From: Thauera propionica
GTDB lineage: Bacteria > Pseudomonadota > Gammaproteobacteria > Burkholderiales > Rhodocyclaceae
Direction of reading: 5' to 3'
Length of the DNA: 64,000 nucleotides
NCBI RefSeq assembly: GCF_002245655.1
Contig: NZ_NOIH01000012.1
Location: 117,386-181,385 of the forward strand
Part shown: positions 45,501 through 54,023 of the stretch, piece after piece
Position numbering within the stretch: the stretch's first letter is position 1
Layout: the number at the start of each line of letters is the position of its first letter
The notes under the pieces: generated by a model
What the model was told of the DNA's origin: nothing
The model's database searches: none
Seen by the model: the letters and a program-made list of their open reading frames with translations, nothing else
Translations under genes and position numbers: made by a program

Positions 45501-47759
45501 TTCGGCGCGGTGCAACCCACGCTCGCCACGCGGCCCGCCGGCGCCAACCTGCACGACAAGTTCGGCCAGCTACGCATCAGCAAGCTGCGGCAGCACTTCC
45601 CGCGCATCGAGCAGGTGGAGGCGGTGGCCGCCACCCAGCGCTTCCTGCACTGGGAGCTGTGTTTTGCGGATGTATTGCTGCAGCGCGGTGGCTTCGACCT
45701 GATTCTGGGGAACCCGCCATGGCTCAAGGTTGAATGGAACGAGGCCGGCATTCTGGGTGAGAAGAACCCAGTGTTCGCGGTGCGCAAAATCAGTGCGAGT
45801 GACCTGGCCAAGCTACGCGCGCAGGCCTTCGACGACTTCCCCGGCCTGCAGCCGGCGTGGACCGAGGAATTGCAGGAAGCGGAAGGCACGCAGAACTTCC
45901 TCAATGCGGTGCAGAACTACCCGCTGCTGAAGGGCGTTCAAACCAATCTCTACAAGTGCTTCATGCCGCTGGCCTGGGGGCTGAACAGTGCGCAGGGGGT
46001 GGCCGGCTTGCTGCATCCGGAAGGGCCGTATGACGACCCGAAGGGCGGTGTGCTGCGAGAGGCGGTGTATGGGCGGCTGCGGCGACACTTCCAGTTCGTT
46101 AACGAGGGGCACCTATTTCCGGAGGTGCATAACCTGACCAAGTACAGCGTCAATGTCTATGGGGAGACTCGGTCTGAACTTGGGTTCGACCAACTAGCCA
46201 ACCTGTTTGTACCCGCCACCATTGATACCTGTTACCAGCACGACGGAGCCGGTCCGGTTGGGGGGTACAAGAACGAAGCCGGCAAATGGAACACCGCCGG
46301 CCACCGCGACCGCATCGTGCGGGTGGATGAAGCGGCGCTCGCCACTTTCGCCCGTCTGTACGACGAACCCGGCACCCCGGCCCGTCGCGCCCGCCTGCCG
46401 GCCCTGCATGCCGGGGCGCTGAACAGCGTGCTGTCCAAGCTCGCCGCCTATCCGCGCCGGCTGGCGGATTTGGGTAACGACTACTTCTCGACGGTGATGT
46501 TCGACGAAACCTATTCGCAGCGGGACGGCACCCTCATCCGCCGTCCCACCAGCGACGCCGGCTTCCCCGCCAGCCCGGAAGACTGGGTGCTCTCCGGCCC
46601 GCATTTCTTTGTCGCCAACCCGTTCAACAAAACGCCGTTCAAGGCCTGCACCTCCAACAAGGCCTACGCCCAACTCGACCTCGAAACCCTGCCCGACGAC
46701 TACCTGCCGCGCACCAACTACCGCCCCATGGCCGACCGCGCCGAATACCTGCGCCGCACGCCGCGGGTGAACTGGGTGGAAGAGGGCGAGACGCAGGGGC
46801 GGGCGGTGACGGAGTTTTTCCGGCATGTTCACAGAAGGGCGATTGGGTCTTCGTCGGAGCGTACTGCGTGCCCAGCATTACTCCCGCCTATGGCGGCGCA
46901 CATTGATGGTGTCTTCTCGATTACTTTCAGAGAGCCGCGTGAGCACTTGAACTTTGCGATTGGAATGGCTTCGGTTGTGGTTGATTTATTGGTCAAATCA
47001 ACCGGCAAAAGTGACCTTCGAGGCGATTTGGCTGACAAATTGCCGCGTATCGAAGCAACTCCTTCTGCGCTTTCCCGCTTCCTGGCTCTAGTTTGTCTCA
47101 CCACCCACTACGCCCCCCTGTGGGAAGAAGTCTTCGACCCTGACTTCGCCGACCAGCGCTGGAGTCAGCCCGACAACCCGCGTCTGCCGCAGGACTTCTG
47201 GCCCAACCTCACCCGCGACTGGACCCGCCACTGCGCCCTGCGCAGCGACTACGCCCGCCGCATGGCACTGGTGGAAATCGACGTGCTGGTGGCCCAGGCC
47301 CTCGGCCTCACGCTGGAAGAACTCCTGCTTATCTACCGCGTGCAGTTTCCGGTGATGCAAGGCTACGAACGCGACACCTGGTACGACATCCAGGGCCGCA
47401 TCGTCTTCACCAACAGCAAGGGCCTGGTCGGCGTCGGCCTGCCGCGCAAGGGTAGCCGCAGCACGCCCAAGACCCGCATCACCACCCCCGATGGCAAGGG
47501 TACGCAACTGAGGCGCGAAGGCAACTTCGGCTGGGACGACCTGTGGACCTACCCCGCCGAAGGTGCCGACGACGCCACGCTGAAGCAGGGCGGCACCCCC
47601 AAAGTGCCCGACGGCACCGTCATCACCCAGTGGGTCACCGACGACACCCTCCCCGGCGGCCCCCGCACCGTCGAGCGCACCTACACCGCCCCCTTCGCCT
47701 GCGCCAACCGGGAAGAGGACTACCGGATTGCGTGGGCGTTTTTTGCAGACACGCTTTGA
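42534..47759 (+). CDS. Eco57I/PglX-type DNA adenine methylase, giant form
   Basis: A 1741-residue N6-adenine methyltransferase. Motif I (SAM binding) is VCEPAMGSAAFLNEAV near residue 641, and motif IV is ILGNPPWLKVEW near 1060 (NPPW catalytic site); about 420 residues separate them. An acidic, low-complexity linker lies around 500-545. The N-terminal 600 and C-terminal 500 residues are probably DNA recognition and scaffold parts. No PD-(D/E)XK nuclease motif was noticed. The position after the DrmD-like gene matches DrmMI of class 1 DISARM, although this protein is longer. A REP-like palindrome has entered the frame near 45164-45192 without breaking it. Confidence 0.88.
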   Translation: MPSVSTTLDAVQTFAGITNENEFYSHHYLAEVFKGDIKARLDAWEAAESSQADEAGDDRHRAPHKRLQAWAQKWFALRSQVQRAGEAVERWRLFTQLQSGLLQALGHTAPGKLPTAHELAAGQPLPFWHLQLPQLAIVPAYQPGAENEDLLDHGLMSLHYGGEPVPQALRFDTWADLLSDVVFGADTPPRYVLLCGLDEWLLLDRYKWPNNRALRFNWADILDRKDADTLKACASLLHRDCLAPGEGNSLLESLDENAHKHAFGVSEDLKYALREAIELLGNEAARQLREQAADAKKGFFSGKDQLDAGDLSLESLRLVYRLLFMFYIEARPELGYVPIGKSDIYLKGYSLESLRDLEMQPLSTPHAREGFYFDATLRRLFKLVAEGTGLGAPTQHQLGGAGGSTVAGARETFALAPLDSRLFDDSTLPLLGKVRFPNHIWQTVIRLMSLTRGQGRGRRSGRVSYQLLSINQLGAVYEALLSYRGFFASDDLYEVKPAPKKGKAAAEDEDTDGDDEGNDEVNDSEAADDSAGRGRRKGGGAASDADKLDTAWFVPASRLNEYTEDERVFDTTDAGHRKLRMYPKGSFIYRLAGRDRQKSASYYTPQVLTQCLVKYALKELLAPENGRVKQADDILTLTVCEPAMGSAAFLNEAVNQLAEAYLERKQQELGRRIPHDRYPQELQKVRMYLADRNVFGVDLNPVAVELAEVSLWLNAIYGELDDQGNPVTDAQGRPLPARVPWFGYQLFAGNSLIGARHQVVNATALKKGAKPAWHEEPPRRVAPQAPRKPDEIWHFLLPDPGMASYTDKAAKALYPDDFERLKKWRKDFTRPLEPHEVARLQQLSERVQALWQEHTAALARDRERTEDALDLWPHAAPCRSGASRESALSVPTASITRAQKEAIRRAGLFNEDGDYATPFRRLKLVMDYWCALWFWPITGSAKLPSREEWWLEVGAILEGNVVDLAPQRGLDFMEPAEPQQLLPDIQDDLFGAVQPTLATRPAGANLHDKFGQLRISKLRQHFPRIEQVEAVAATQRFLHWELCFADVLLQRGGFDLILGNPPWLKVEWNEAGILGEKNPVFAVRKISASDLAKLRAQAFDDFPGLQPAWTEELQEAEGTQNFLNAVQNYPLLKGVQTNLYKCFMPLAWGLNSAQGVAGLLHPEGPYDDPKGGVLREAVYGRLRRHFQFVNEGHLFPEVHNLTKYSVNVYGETRSELGFDQLANLFVPATIDTCYQHDGAGPVGGYKNEAGKWNTAGHRDRIVRVDEAALATFARLYDEPGTPARRARLPALHAGALNSVLSKLAAYPRRLADLGNDYFSTVMFDETYSQRDGTLIRRPTSDAGFPASPEDWVLSGPHFFVANPFNKTPFKACTSNKAYAQLDLETLPDDYLPRTNYRPMADRAEYLRRTPRVNWVEEGETQGRAVTEFFRHVHRRAIGSSSERTACPALLPPMAAHIDGVFSITFREPREHLNFAIGMASVVVDLLVKSTGKSDLRGDLADKLPRIEATPSALSRFLALVCLTTHYAPLWEEVFDPDFADQRWSQPDNPRLPQDFWPNLTRDWTRHCALRSDYARRMALVEIDVLVAQALGLTLEELLLIYRVQFPVMQGYERDTWYDIQGRIVFTNSKGLVGVGLPRKGSRSTPKTRITTPDGKGTQLRREGNFGWDDLWTYPAEGADDATLKQGGTPKVPDGTVITQWVTDDTLPGGPRTVERTYTAPFACANREEDYRIAWAFFADTL
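45164..45192 (+). repeat. REP-like palindrome inside the methylase gene
   Basis: CTGTAGGAGCGGC, a GCAA loop, then GCCGCGAATCAG. The GTAGGAGCGGC...GCCGCGA form is the typical bacterial REP (repetitive extragenic palindrome) seen in many GC-rich gammaproteobacteria and betaproteobacteria. Here it is translated in frame (CRSGASRESA) in a hydrophilic linker. Confidence 0.7.
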
Positions 47760-47783
47760 TTCAATCGAAGGAAATGGCTGACG

Positions 47784-50723
47784 ATGGGATTGACGAGAAA
47801 AGATCTGAAAGAGCGGGCTGAAGGCGAGCTGAATGTACTCGACGGCCTGATCGGCTACGCCGAGAAAATGATCTATGAGGAAGGCAAGCGTGCGGAGTAC
47901 GGCCCTTTGCGCCGTCATGCGTACGGGAAAACGGTTGTCATCGAGACGGAAAAGGAGGGCGTGCTGACCTTCCGGCTCAGCTCGACGCCGGCTGTTTACC
48001 CGAATATGGCCTCTGGTTACGCCACCCCGCATTCACCCGTTGGCCGCCTGTGCAGCTTCTTGCAGCCGGGGGATGAGGATGAAAGTCCGCGATGGGGCGA
48101 TTACCGGGTGCTCGAGATACGGTTGTTCAATCGCTTTGATGGCACAGAGTTCGAGCCCAATGTGCGCAATTTCCTGCACATGAAGGTGCAAGCTGAGGAT
48201 GACAAGAAGCAGATCGAGAACCTGCGGCGCTTCATACAGGCTGCCGAGATCAGCAAGGAGCAAGAAGCAGAAGGCGTTGCTCGATCCGTCGATGTCGATC
48301 AGGTTGCCCCGGTTGTGGAGATCACCGAATCGCCGGAGGCTCCAACGCCCAGCATCCTCACGGTCGACACGATTGCAGTGATCGAGGATGAAGAAGACGC
48401 AATCCTCGACGGACTTGAGCTGGATGAGGAAGACGCTGATAGCGGTACGCAGCACGATAGCAGTGAGAACTACTATGGGCTGAGTGAGGCGTTCTATGTA
48501 AACCGGACACGCCAGCAGGATGAAGTCATATCCCGCTCGCCAATCGGGCCGATGTTTGTCGAAGGGGTGGCGGGCTCGGGCAAGACTTCAGCTGCGCTTG
48601 GGCGAACGAAGATGCTTTGTGACTTCAATACAGCCAATGTCACGTCTGAGTCGGAATTCCGTGAAATTGCCGGGCGTGACCTGGATTACTGGTCGGGAAG
48701 ATTTGCCGGGCAGTTCTCTCAGGAGGGCAGTGTCGGCTTTGTTCGCACGGGAGAGTTGATCCAGTACTTGAAGGAGACTTGCCGCAGACTGGACCTGTCG
48801 AATCTTCCTGTGCAGGAATACCCTGAGTTGCGCAGTCGCCTACAGCAACACCGCAAGCTTGAGCGCAGCAGAACAAAGGGCGCGCGTTGGAGCGGTTTGC
48901 CCGAGCCGCGTGGAACTCATGCTGAGACGACAATGGCGTGGCTCCGCGTCGCCGACCGCGCTCTTGCGGACCATTGGGCGGAAGAACTGAGTGCCAGCGT
49001 TCCAACGCTTGAAGCCATCACGGCCAGCTTTGATGCCGAGCACCGTCCGCGCGCGCAGCGAGTCGCGCAACTTGCTCTGCGGGAGTTGCGGCGAGAGGTG
49101 GATGTCATTGTGGGCGAGTTATCCAACCCCGGCTCAGGTCAGCGGTTTGCTCTTGATCGCCTGGCTTCGCGCTTGCATGAACGCATCGAGCGAGTACGCC
49201 AGTCAGTTCTTGGGAAGAATGTCCTGTGGGTGACTCTCGGCGCCACATCGTGGACCTCGAGTAACGAGCGGGAGATTGCCGAGTTGCTCGTTGCGGATCA
49301 TGCCCCGTTGTTCCTGCGGAGCCAGGCGCGTCTGGTCTTCCTGCGTGAGGATGGACCTTCCGATCCGTCATTGACCCTGCTGTCGTCGACCGGTGAGGTT
49401 CTTGCCTGGTCTGAAGACGTTCGCGTCGAGATGGACAAGGGCTCAATCCGGGTGCGTGATGCGGCTGGCAGAACCTTTGTTGCGAAGGCATCCAGCGTGA
49501 ACGACCTGCACCTTCGTTTGCTGCCAGAGGCCATCGACAAGCCTTTTGTACTGAGGGATGGAGCACTCCGCCCGCTGAGGCTGGTTCGTGGTCTTGGCAA
49601 GGAAATGATGACTTTGCTACCCACGGCATCCGTCATGCTGGACGAGGCAGACGAGTCCGAAGGGGCAGGCGGCGTGGAGCAGGGCTATAGGCGCAAGTCG
49701 GTCGATGCGGTCTTCAATGCCCTCACCAAGCAGTCCTTGCTACAACCACTCGCTTACCTGGCAGACGCCTACGCCCAGGCACTGGCTAATCGCCAGGCGA
49801 TCTTTCCCGACACGACCATGGCAGCCCGCATTGCTGCCCAGCTTCAGGAAAGAAAGCTGGCCGATGAGGATATCGACCTGTTGCTGTGCCTTGCTCACAT
49901 TGTGGGGCGCGACTTCACGGGCAAGCCCCAGGTGCTGGCTGAGCCCGGCTTTTATCAGTCTGTTTTCATCGATGAGGTACAGGACTTCACGGAGCAGCAG
50001 GTGTTCTTGATGGCCGAACAGGCCCGGTCGGAGTATCGGGCGGTCACTGTTGTCGGGGACATCGCTCAGAAGCTTCACAATGGCAGCCAGATTGAGATCA
50101 AGGCCTGCTTCCCGGGGCAACCCGTCGAGACCGTGAAACTCACCGAGAACCTCAGGCAACTGGAAGCGCCCGGGTTGGCATTGTTCAGCGCATGCTTCCG
50201 GGCCAGGTTGCAGGATGGTTTGACCGATCATTCGCCGAGCCCGTTACTTAGCGAGCGCCTGCGGGAATACGCGCATCAACTGCGTGGGCCGGAGTTGTTG
50301 CTCGTGGAGGACGATCAGGATCTGCTGGATCAAGTCGTGGACGCTTTGTCGGCGGTAAAGGACCACCAGACTGCCGCAGTTCTATTGCCGGAAGCAGGCG
50401 ATGCGTACGAGCTCTATGAGAGGTGCAAAGGTGCCCTTGCAGGCAGGATGATGTATGCAGAGTTCTCGCAAACGATTGATCTGTCACGTCGCCACGTTCG
50501 TCACTTCACCTCGGTAGCTCACGCAAAAGGCTTGGAGTTCGATGTCGTGATAGTGCCTTTCCTGGAGCGCTACGACCTGGGCGATGGTAGGCATGTCAAT
50601 CGGCTTTATGTGGCGCTGACCAGAGCGAGGCGAAAATTGGTCGTCATGTCCGAGATGGATCGCCCGGTTTCTGCATTTGATGAGGTGTGGAGAAGCTACG
50701 AAGACAGTTTGGCGTTGCTTTGA
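47784..50723 (+). CDS. UvrD/Rep-like SF1 helicase with novel N-terminal region
   Basis: A 979-residue protein. About 240 residues at the N-terminus are not recognised and include a long acidic stretch (EDEEDAILDGLELDEEDAD). The SF1A helicase core follows: Walker A VEGVAGSGKTSAAL near 261, motif II FIDEVQDFTEQQ near 728, motif V AHAKGLEFDVVIV near 912 and motif VI LYVALTRARRKLV. The large spacing between motifs I and II reflects inserted domains. A GAAGGA site precedes the ATG, and the gene is 24 bp after the methylase. Likely a DNA-unwinding partner in the cluster. Confidence 0.88.
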   Translation: MGLTRKDLKERAEGELNVLDGLIGYAEKMIYEEGKRAEYGPLRRHAYGKTVVIETEKEGVLTFRLSSTPAVYPNMASGYATPHSPVGRLCSFLQPGDEDESPRWGDYRVLEIRLFNRFDGTEFEPNVRNFLHMKVQAEDDKKQIENLRRFIQAAEISKEQEAEGVARSVDVDQVAPVVEITESPEAPTPSILTVDTIAVIEDEEDAILDGLELDEEDADSGTQHDSSENYYGLSEAFYVNRTRQQDEVISRSPIGPMFVEGVAGSGKTSAALGRTKMLCDFNTANVTSESEFREIAGRDLDYWSGRFAGQFSQEGSVGFVRTGELIQYLKETCRRLDLSNLPVQEYPELRSRLQQHRKLERSRTKGARWSGLPEPRGTHAETTMAWLRVADRALADHWAEELSASVPTLEAITASFDAEHRPRAQRVAQLALRELRREVDVIVGELSNPGSGQRFALDRLASRLHERIERVRQSVLGKNVLWVTLGATSWTSSNEREIAELLVADHAPLFLRSQARLVFLREDGPSDPSLTLLSSTGEVLAWSEDVRVEMDKGSIRVRDAAGRTFVAKASSVNDLHLRLLPEAIDKPFVLRDGALRPLRLVRGLGKEMMTLLPTASVMLDEADESEGAGGVEQGYRRKSVDAVFNALTKQSLLQPLAYLADAYAQALANRQAIFPDTTMAARIAAQLQERKLADEDIDLLLCLAHIVGRDFTGKPQVLAEPGFYQSVFIDEVQDFTEQQVFLMAEQARSEYRAVTVVGDIAQKLHNGSQIEIKACFPGQPVETVKLTENLRQLEAPGLALFSACFRARLQDGLTDHSPSPLLSERLREYAHQLRGPELLLVEDDQDLLDQVVDALSAVKDHQTAAVLLPEAGDAYELYERCKGALAGRMMYAEFSQTIDLSRRHVRHFTSVAHAKGLEFDVVIVPFLERYDLGDGRHVNRLYVALTRARRKLVVMSEMDRPVSAFDEVWRSYEDSLALL

Positions 50724-50737
50724 GGATTGAGCCGTTC

Positions 50738-52732
50738 ATGTCAATACCGGATATCCGCTCGGCGATACGCCAGGAACTTGAAGCGACGCCCGAGTATTAC
50801 GATTTCAAGGTGGTCCGTAGCGAGCGTGAGGGCGCGCTGTGGCGCGTGACCATTCAGCCCGAGGCAGTATTCACTGACGGCGTTCGTGCGAATGTAGTGC
50901 TCGATGACTCCTTTGAAAGCGCGAATGCCTGGTGGGCGGTGCCCGCAAAGGGCTCTGCCAAGGTGTTGACGGTCATCCCCGAGGATGACCAGATCGTATT
51001 GAAGGATGTCATCGCGCGGCCACCGGATCCGGGGGGGTTTCTCCGCCTTTATCCGCCTCGCTATCTGCAGGCCCTGGCGGGATGTTGGGCGGATCGCTCC
51101 TGGGCTGCCTCGGCGTTCGAGTGTTTGAGCGATCTTGCCCATCCCGCCGACGTGGAAGCAAATCCTCTCTCAGGCCATGCATTCCAGTGGCTGCGTCGTG
51201 CCCAGCGTCGCGCCCTCAAACTGGTCAATTACTCCAGCAGCTTTCTCTTTGGGCCGCCGGGCACAGGTAAGACAACCACGTTGGGCGTACTGTTGGCCGA
51301 GTATCTTCAACTCAATCCGCGCGTGCGCGTGCTCTTGCTCTCCACTACCAATCTGGCGGTCGACCAGGCTACGGTAGCGGTGGATAAGGCTCTTGATGCG
51401 GCTGGCCGCGAGGCAATTCGTCTGCGCGTCAAGCGCTTGGGTAGTCGTATTGTGGCCAGCCACTACCTCGGCCGTGAGCACTTGTTGCCGGTGCATGACC
51501 GGGAGCTTATTGCAAAGCTGGCCAGGCTTGAGACTCAGTCACCACCGACGTCTGATGTGAAGGCGTTCGATGCCTGGAAGGAGCAGGTGGAGGCCTTGCG
51601 CCAGAGACTGCACGCCGAGACCATCCAGATCTTGCGCGATGCACGTCTGGTTTGCATGACAACTACCCGGGCGGCATTCACTTTGGGCGACCTGAGATTG
51701 CTGCCGGTTTTTGACCTGGTGGTTTTCGATGAGGCCAGCCAAGTCGGCCTGGCGCATGCGCTGGCATTGATGCCACTAGGACGCACAAGGTTGTTTGCTG
51801 GTGATCCACAGCAACTCTCACCTGTTGTCCGTAGCACAGGAAAAGAGGCTCAGCGGTGGCTAGCACGATCACCATTTGCCGAGAAGCCTCGATCCATCGG
51901 TGCTTCGGTTTGTTTCCTGGACGAGCAATCCCGCATGGCGGCACCCATCAATGACCTGATTAGCCAAATTTTCTATGGCGGTAGGTTGAAGGTCGCTGCA
52001 GACGTGAAGGAGGATCAGGGCTGGTTGCGTCATCGCTCCTTGTCGTTTGCGGAGATCGATGAAGATGAGCACGTTCATCTTCTGGCAGTTGAGGAAAATG
52101 GGACCTGGTCAGCCAAATACCGCGGCCCGATTCGCTATCCATCGGCCGAGAAGGTTGTCACCTTGGTCAAGCAGGCTCTAGCGAGCGGAAACGTGGTTGC
52201 GGATGACCTGATCGTATTGACTCCGTTTCGGGCTCAGCGCGCTCTGATGAAGCAGAGGCTCAGAGCTTGTGGTGTGAAGGGCGTCAGGGTGAGTACGGTG
52301 CACCGAGCGCAGGGTAGCGAGGTGCGAATCGTAGTTTTCGATCCCGTCGATGCCTCACATCCATTCTTGATGAGCAATTCGGCGAAGAATTTGATAAATG
52401 TTGCCATCAGCAGAGCGCAGGCAAAAATTATTCTTGCGTATTCTCATAATGACCTAACAAACCCAATAATTTTGCAAATTGCTAATTCTGTTCGTTTGCA
52501 GGATGATGATAGGCCGGTTGTATCAATCGAAGAGATAGCTGGGAGGCCTGACTTCCCAGGATGCGCCGTCGGTGTTCGGGTAAAGATTGGGCCTAATGTC
52601 GGTGAGGTCTCTGCCAAGATGAGTAATGGTGTTGAACTTGTATTGATAGAAGAAAAGACTGGAAAGGAAAAGGTTTTTCTTGTGGAGTATTTGGTTAGAA
52701 GGGCTCTGATTAACTCTAAATCTTCGGTTTAA
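50738..52732 (+). CDS. Dna2/Upf1-like SF1B helicase
   Basis: A 664-residue helicase of the Upf1/Dna2 class. Walker A LFGPPGTGKTTTLGVLLAEY near residue 172, motif II VVFDEASQVGLAHALALMP near 330, motif III LFAGDPQQLSPV, and the C-terminal VSTVHRAQGSEVRIVVFD and NVAISRAQAKIIL blocks. The ATG at 50738 has GAGGA upstream and lies 14 bp after the previous stop. The last 350 bp of the gene (after about 52379) become clearly AT-rich, matching the next gene, which suggests a recombination join. Confidence 0.88.
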   Translation: MSIPDIRSAIRQELEATPEYYDFKVVRSEREGALWRVTIQPEAVFTDGVRANVVLDDSFESANAWWAVPAKGSAKVLTVIPEDDQIVLKDVIARPPDPGGFLRLYPPRYLQALAGCWADRSWAASAFECLSDLAHPADVEANPLSGHAFQWLRRAQRRALKLVNYSSSFLFGPPGTGKTTTLGVLLAEYLQLNPRVRVLLLSTTNLAVDQATVAVDKALDAAGREAIRLRVKRLGSRIVASHYLGREHLLPVHDRELIAKLARLETQSPPTSDVKAFDAWKEQVEALRQRLHAETIQILRDARLVCMTTTRAAFTLGDLRLLPVFDLVVFDEASQVGLAHALALMPLGRTRLFAGDPQQLSPVVRSTGKEAQRWLARSPFAEKPRSIGASVCFLDEQSRMAAPINDLISQIFYGGRLKVAADVKEDQGWLRHRSLSFAEIDEDEHVHLLAVEENGTWSAKYRGPIRYPSAEKVVTLVKQALASGNVVADDLIVLTPFRAQRALMKQRLRACGVKGVRVSTVHRAQGSEVRIVVFDPVDASHPFLMSNSAKNLINVAISRAQAKIILAYSHNDLTNPIILQIANSVRLQDDDRPVVSIEEIAGRPDFPGCAVGVRVKIGPNVGEVSAKMSNGVELVLIEEKTGKEKVFLVEYLVRRALINSKSSV

Positions 52733-52818
52733 AGTGCTTGACGGTCTGTAAAGCTTCCGGTGCTGGCCATGTTCTCGCCGCGCATGGTGGCAGTAGTGCT
52801 GTTGGTTAGATTTCGTTC

Positions 52819-53514
52819 ATGAGGTGTCGCGTGAAGCAAGATCTAAGCGCCTGTTCAAGGCATCCGTACGATTTCGTACTCGATGTTGATGCTTGCGTGC
52901 ACGCGTTGGGGCGTATTGGTGATCGCCTCACCATGAGTGGCGAAGCCGTTCTAAGGCTAATTAACGATGGGCGTACTGTTTGTTTATCTAGTCCATTCAA
53001 GAATTTCCAGAATCGTGGCCGGTTTCTTTTTTACTCGCCTCTAGATAGTGATTTTTTTGTTGCAGTTATAGCTATATCTGATGTTTCAAGAAAAGGGTTG
53101 CTTGTGACTGTTCTAACTCGTGAGCAGTACGAGCAAGACGTGGGTGGCGAGCTCGATGTCGGAACTATGAAAAGAGCCGCCAGGATGGCACTTAATCCCA
53201 AGGAGTACAGGGCCTGGATTTTGAAAACCTGCCCGCCAGATGAGTTGGCTGTTAGTGTTTCGGGAAAGTTTAAAAATATCAGATTGAATGTCGAGTACTG
53301 GGACGAAGAAAGCGGCAGAGAGTCGATTTTCCTTTCAAATCTGCCTGTTGGTGCGGATGTATTGATGTCGGCGCCGATTAGAGAGCTTCTCGAGATTGAG
53401 GATTTTTCTTCCTGGCTGTTGGAGCGATTAAAGAGGAAAGGGATTCCTCTTGATAGGATTATTAGCTTTTATTTGATCAAGGGTGCTGGCGAGAGGATTG
53501 AATTAGTCGTCTAA
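52819..53514 (+). CDS. Hypothetical protein, AT-rich gene
   Basis: A 231-residue soluble protein, not recognised. It starts with cysteines (RCRVKQDLSACSRHPYDFVLDVD), then a mixed alpha/beta sequence without signal peptide or membrane helix. The gene is much more AT-rich than its neighbours, with rare codons for this genome, a sign of recent transfer. It sits between the Dna2-like helicase and the TacAT pair on the same strand. An alternative GTG at 52831 is possible. It may be an accessory part of the cluster or a passenger. Confidence 0.65.
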   Translation: MRCRVKQDLSACSRHPYDFVLDVDACVHALGRIGDRLTMSGEAVLRLINDGRTVCLSSPFKNFQNRGRFLFYSPLDSDFFVAVIAISDVSRKGLLVTVLTREQYEQDVGGELDVGTMKRAARMALNPKEYRAWILKTCPPDELAVSVSGKFKNIRLNVEYWDEESGRESIFLSNLPVGADVLMSAPIRELLEIEDFSSWLLERLKRKGIPLDRIISFYLIKGAGERIELVV

Positions 53515-53688
53515 GGGATTTAGGCGATAGTGATTTTTGCTTATTGCTGCCCGCGTGTCTGACCCAAGCTGAGCGGGTCTGGGACCGCTGGCAAATAACT
53601 CCTTGCGTGGCCGGGTGTACGGGACCTCTGTCAGGACTCCGGTGTGTGTGGTGAGGGGCCCCGGATGCTCGTCCGTTAAGTGGCTGGT

Positions 53689-53719
53689 CTTGATGGGTGC
53701 GCACATCTGGCGCACAATT
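53689..53719 (+). promoter_or_regulatory. TacAT promoter and operator
   Basis: TTGATG (53690-53695) and ACAATT (53714-53719) with an 18-bp spacer form a possible sigma-70 promoter. GTGCGC and GCGCAC (53697-53715) make a 6-bp inverted repeat between the boxes, a likely binding site for the antitoxin, in line with autoregulation of this family. Confidence 0.5.
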
Positions 53720-53747
53720 GGAGCGTTACTTTTTTTCGGAGAGTCCC

Positions 53748-54023
53748 ATGAACTCCCTGACCAAAGACACACGTCTGCATATTCGCTGTGACCAGGAGGT
53801 CCGTCGCCTGCTCGACAAGGCTGCGGCCTACGCGCACATGAGCGTATCGGAGTTCGTGCTTAGGAACGCCGTCGAGCAAGCGCAGACGCTAGTTCAGCAG
53901 CACGAGGCCATCACGCTGTCGCAGCAGGATTTCACCGCCTTTCTCGATGCGTTGGACATGCCTGCGCAGCCGGCTCCGGCCTTGCAGCGGGCGTTTGCCC
54001 GTCATGCCAGCCAGGTGCGCTGA
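53748..54023 (+). CDS. TacA-type antitoxin (DUF1778)
   Basis: A 91-residue ribbon-helix-helix antitoxin: N-terminal TRLHIRCDQEVRRLLDKAAAYAHMSVSEFVLRNAV (RHH fold), then a C-terminal toxin-binding tail with SQQDFTAFLDAL. The ATG at 53748 is behind CGGAGAG. It overlaps nothing and stops directly before the toxin's GTG. Binds and represses its own promoter in known TacAT systems. Confidence 0.9.
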   Translation: MNSLTKDTRLHIRCDQEVRRLLDKAAAYAHMSVSEFVLRNAVEQAQTLVQQHEAITLSQQDFTAFLDALDMPAQPAPALQRAFARHASQVR

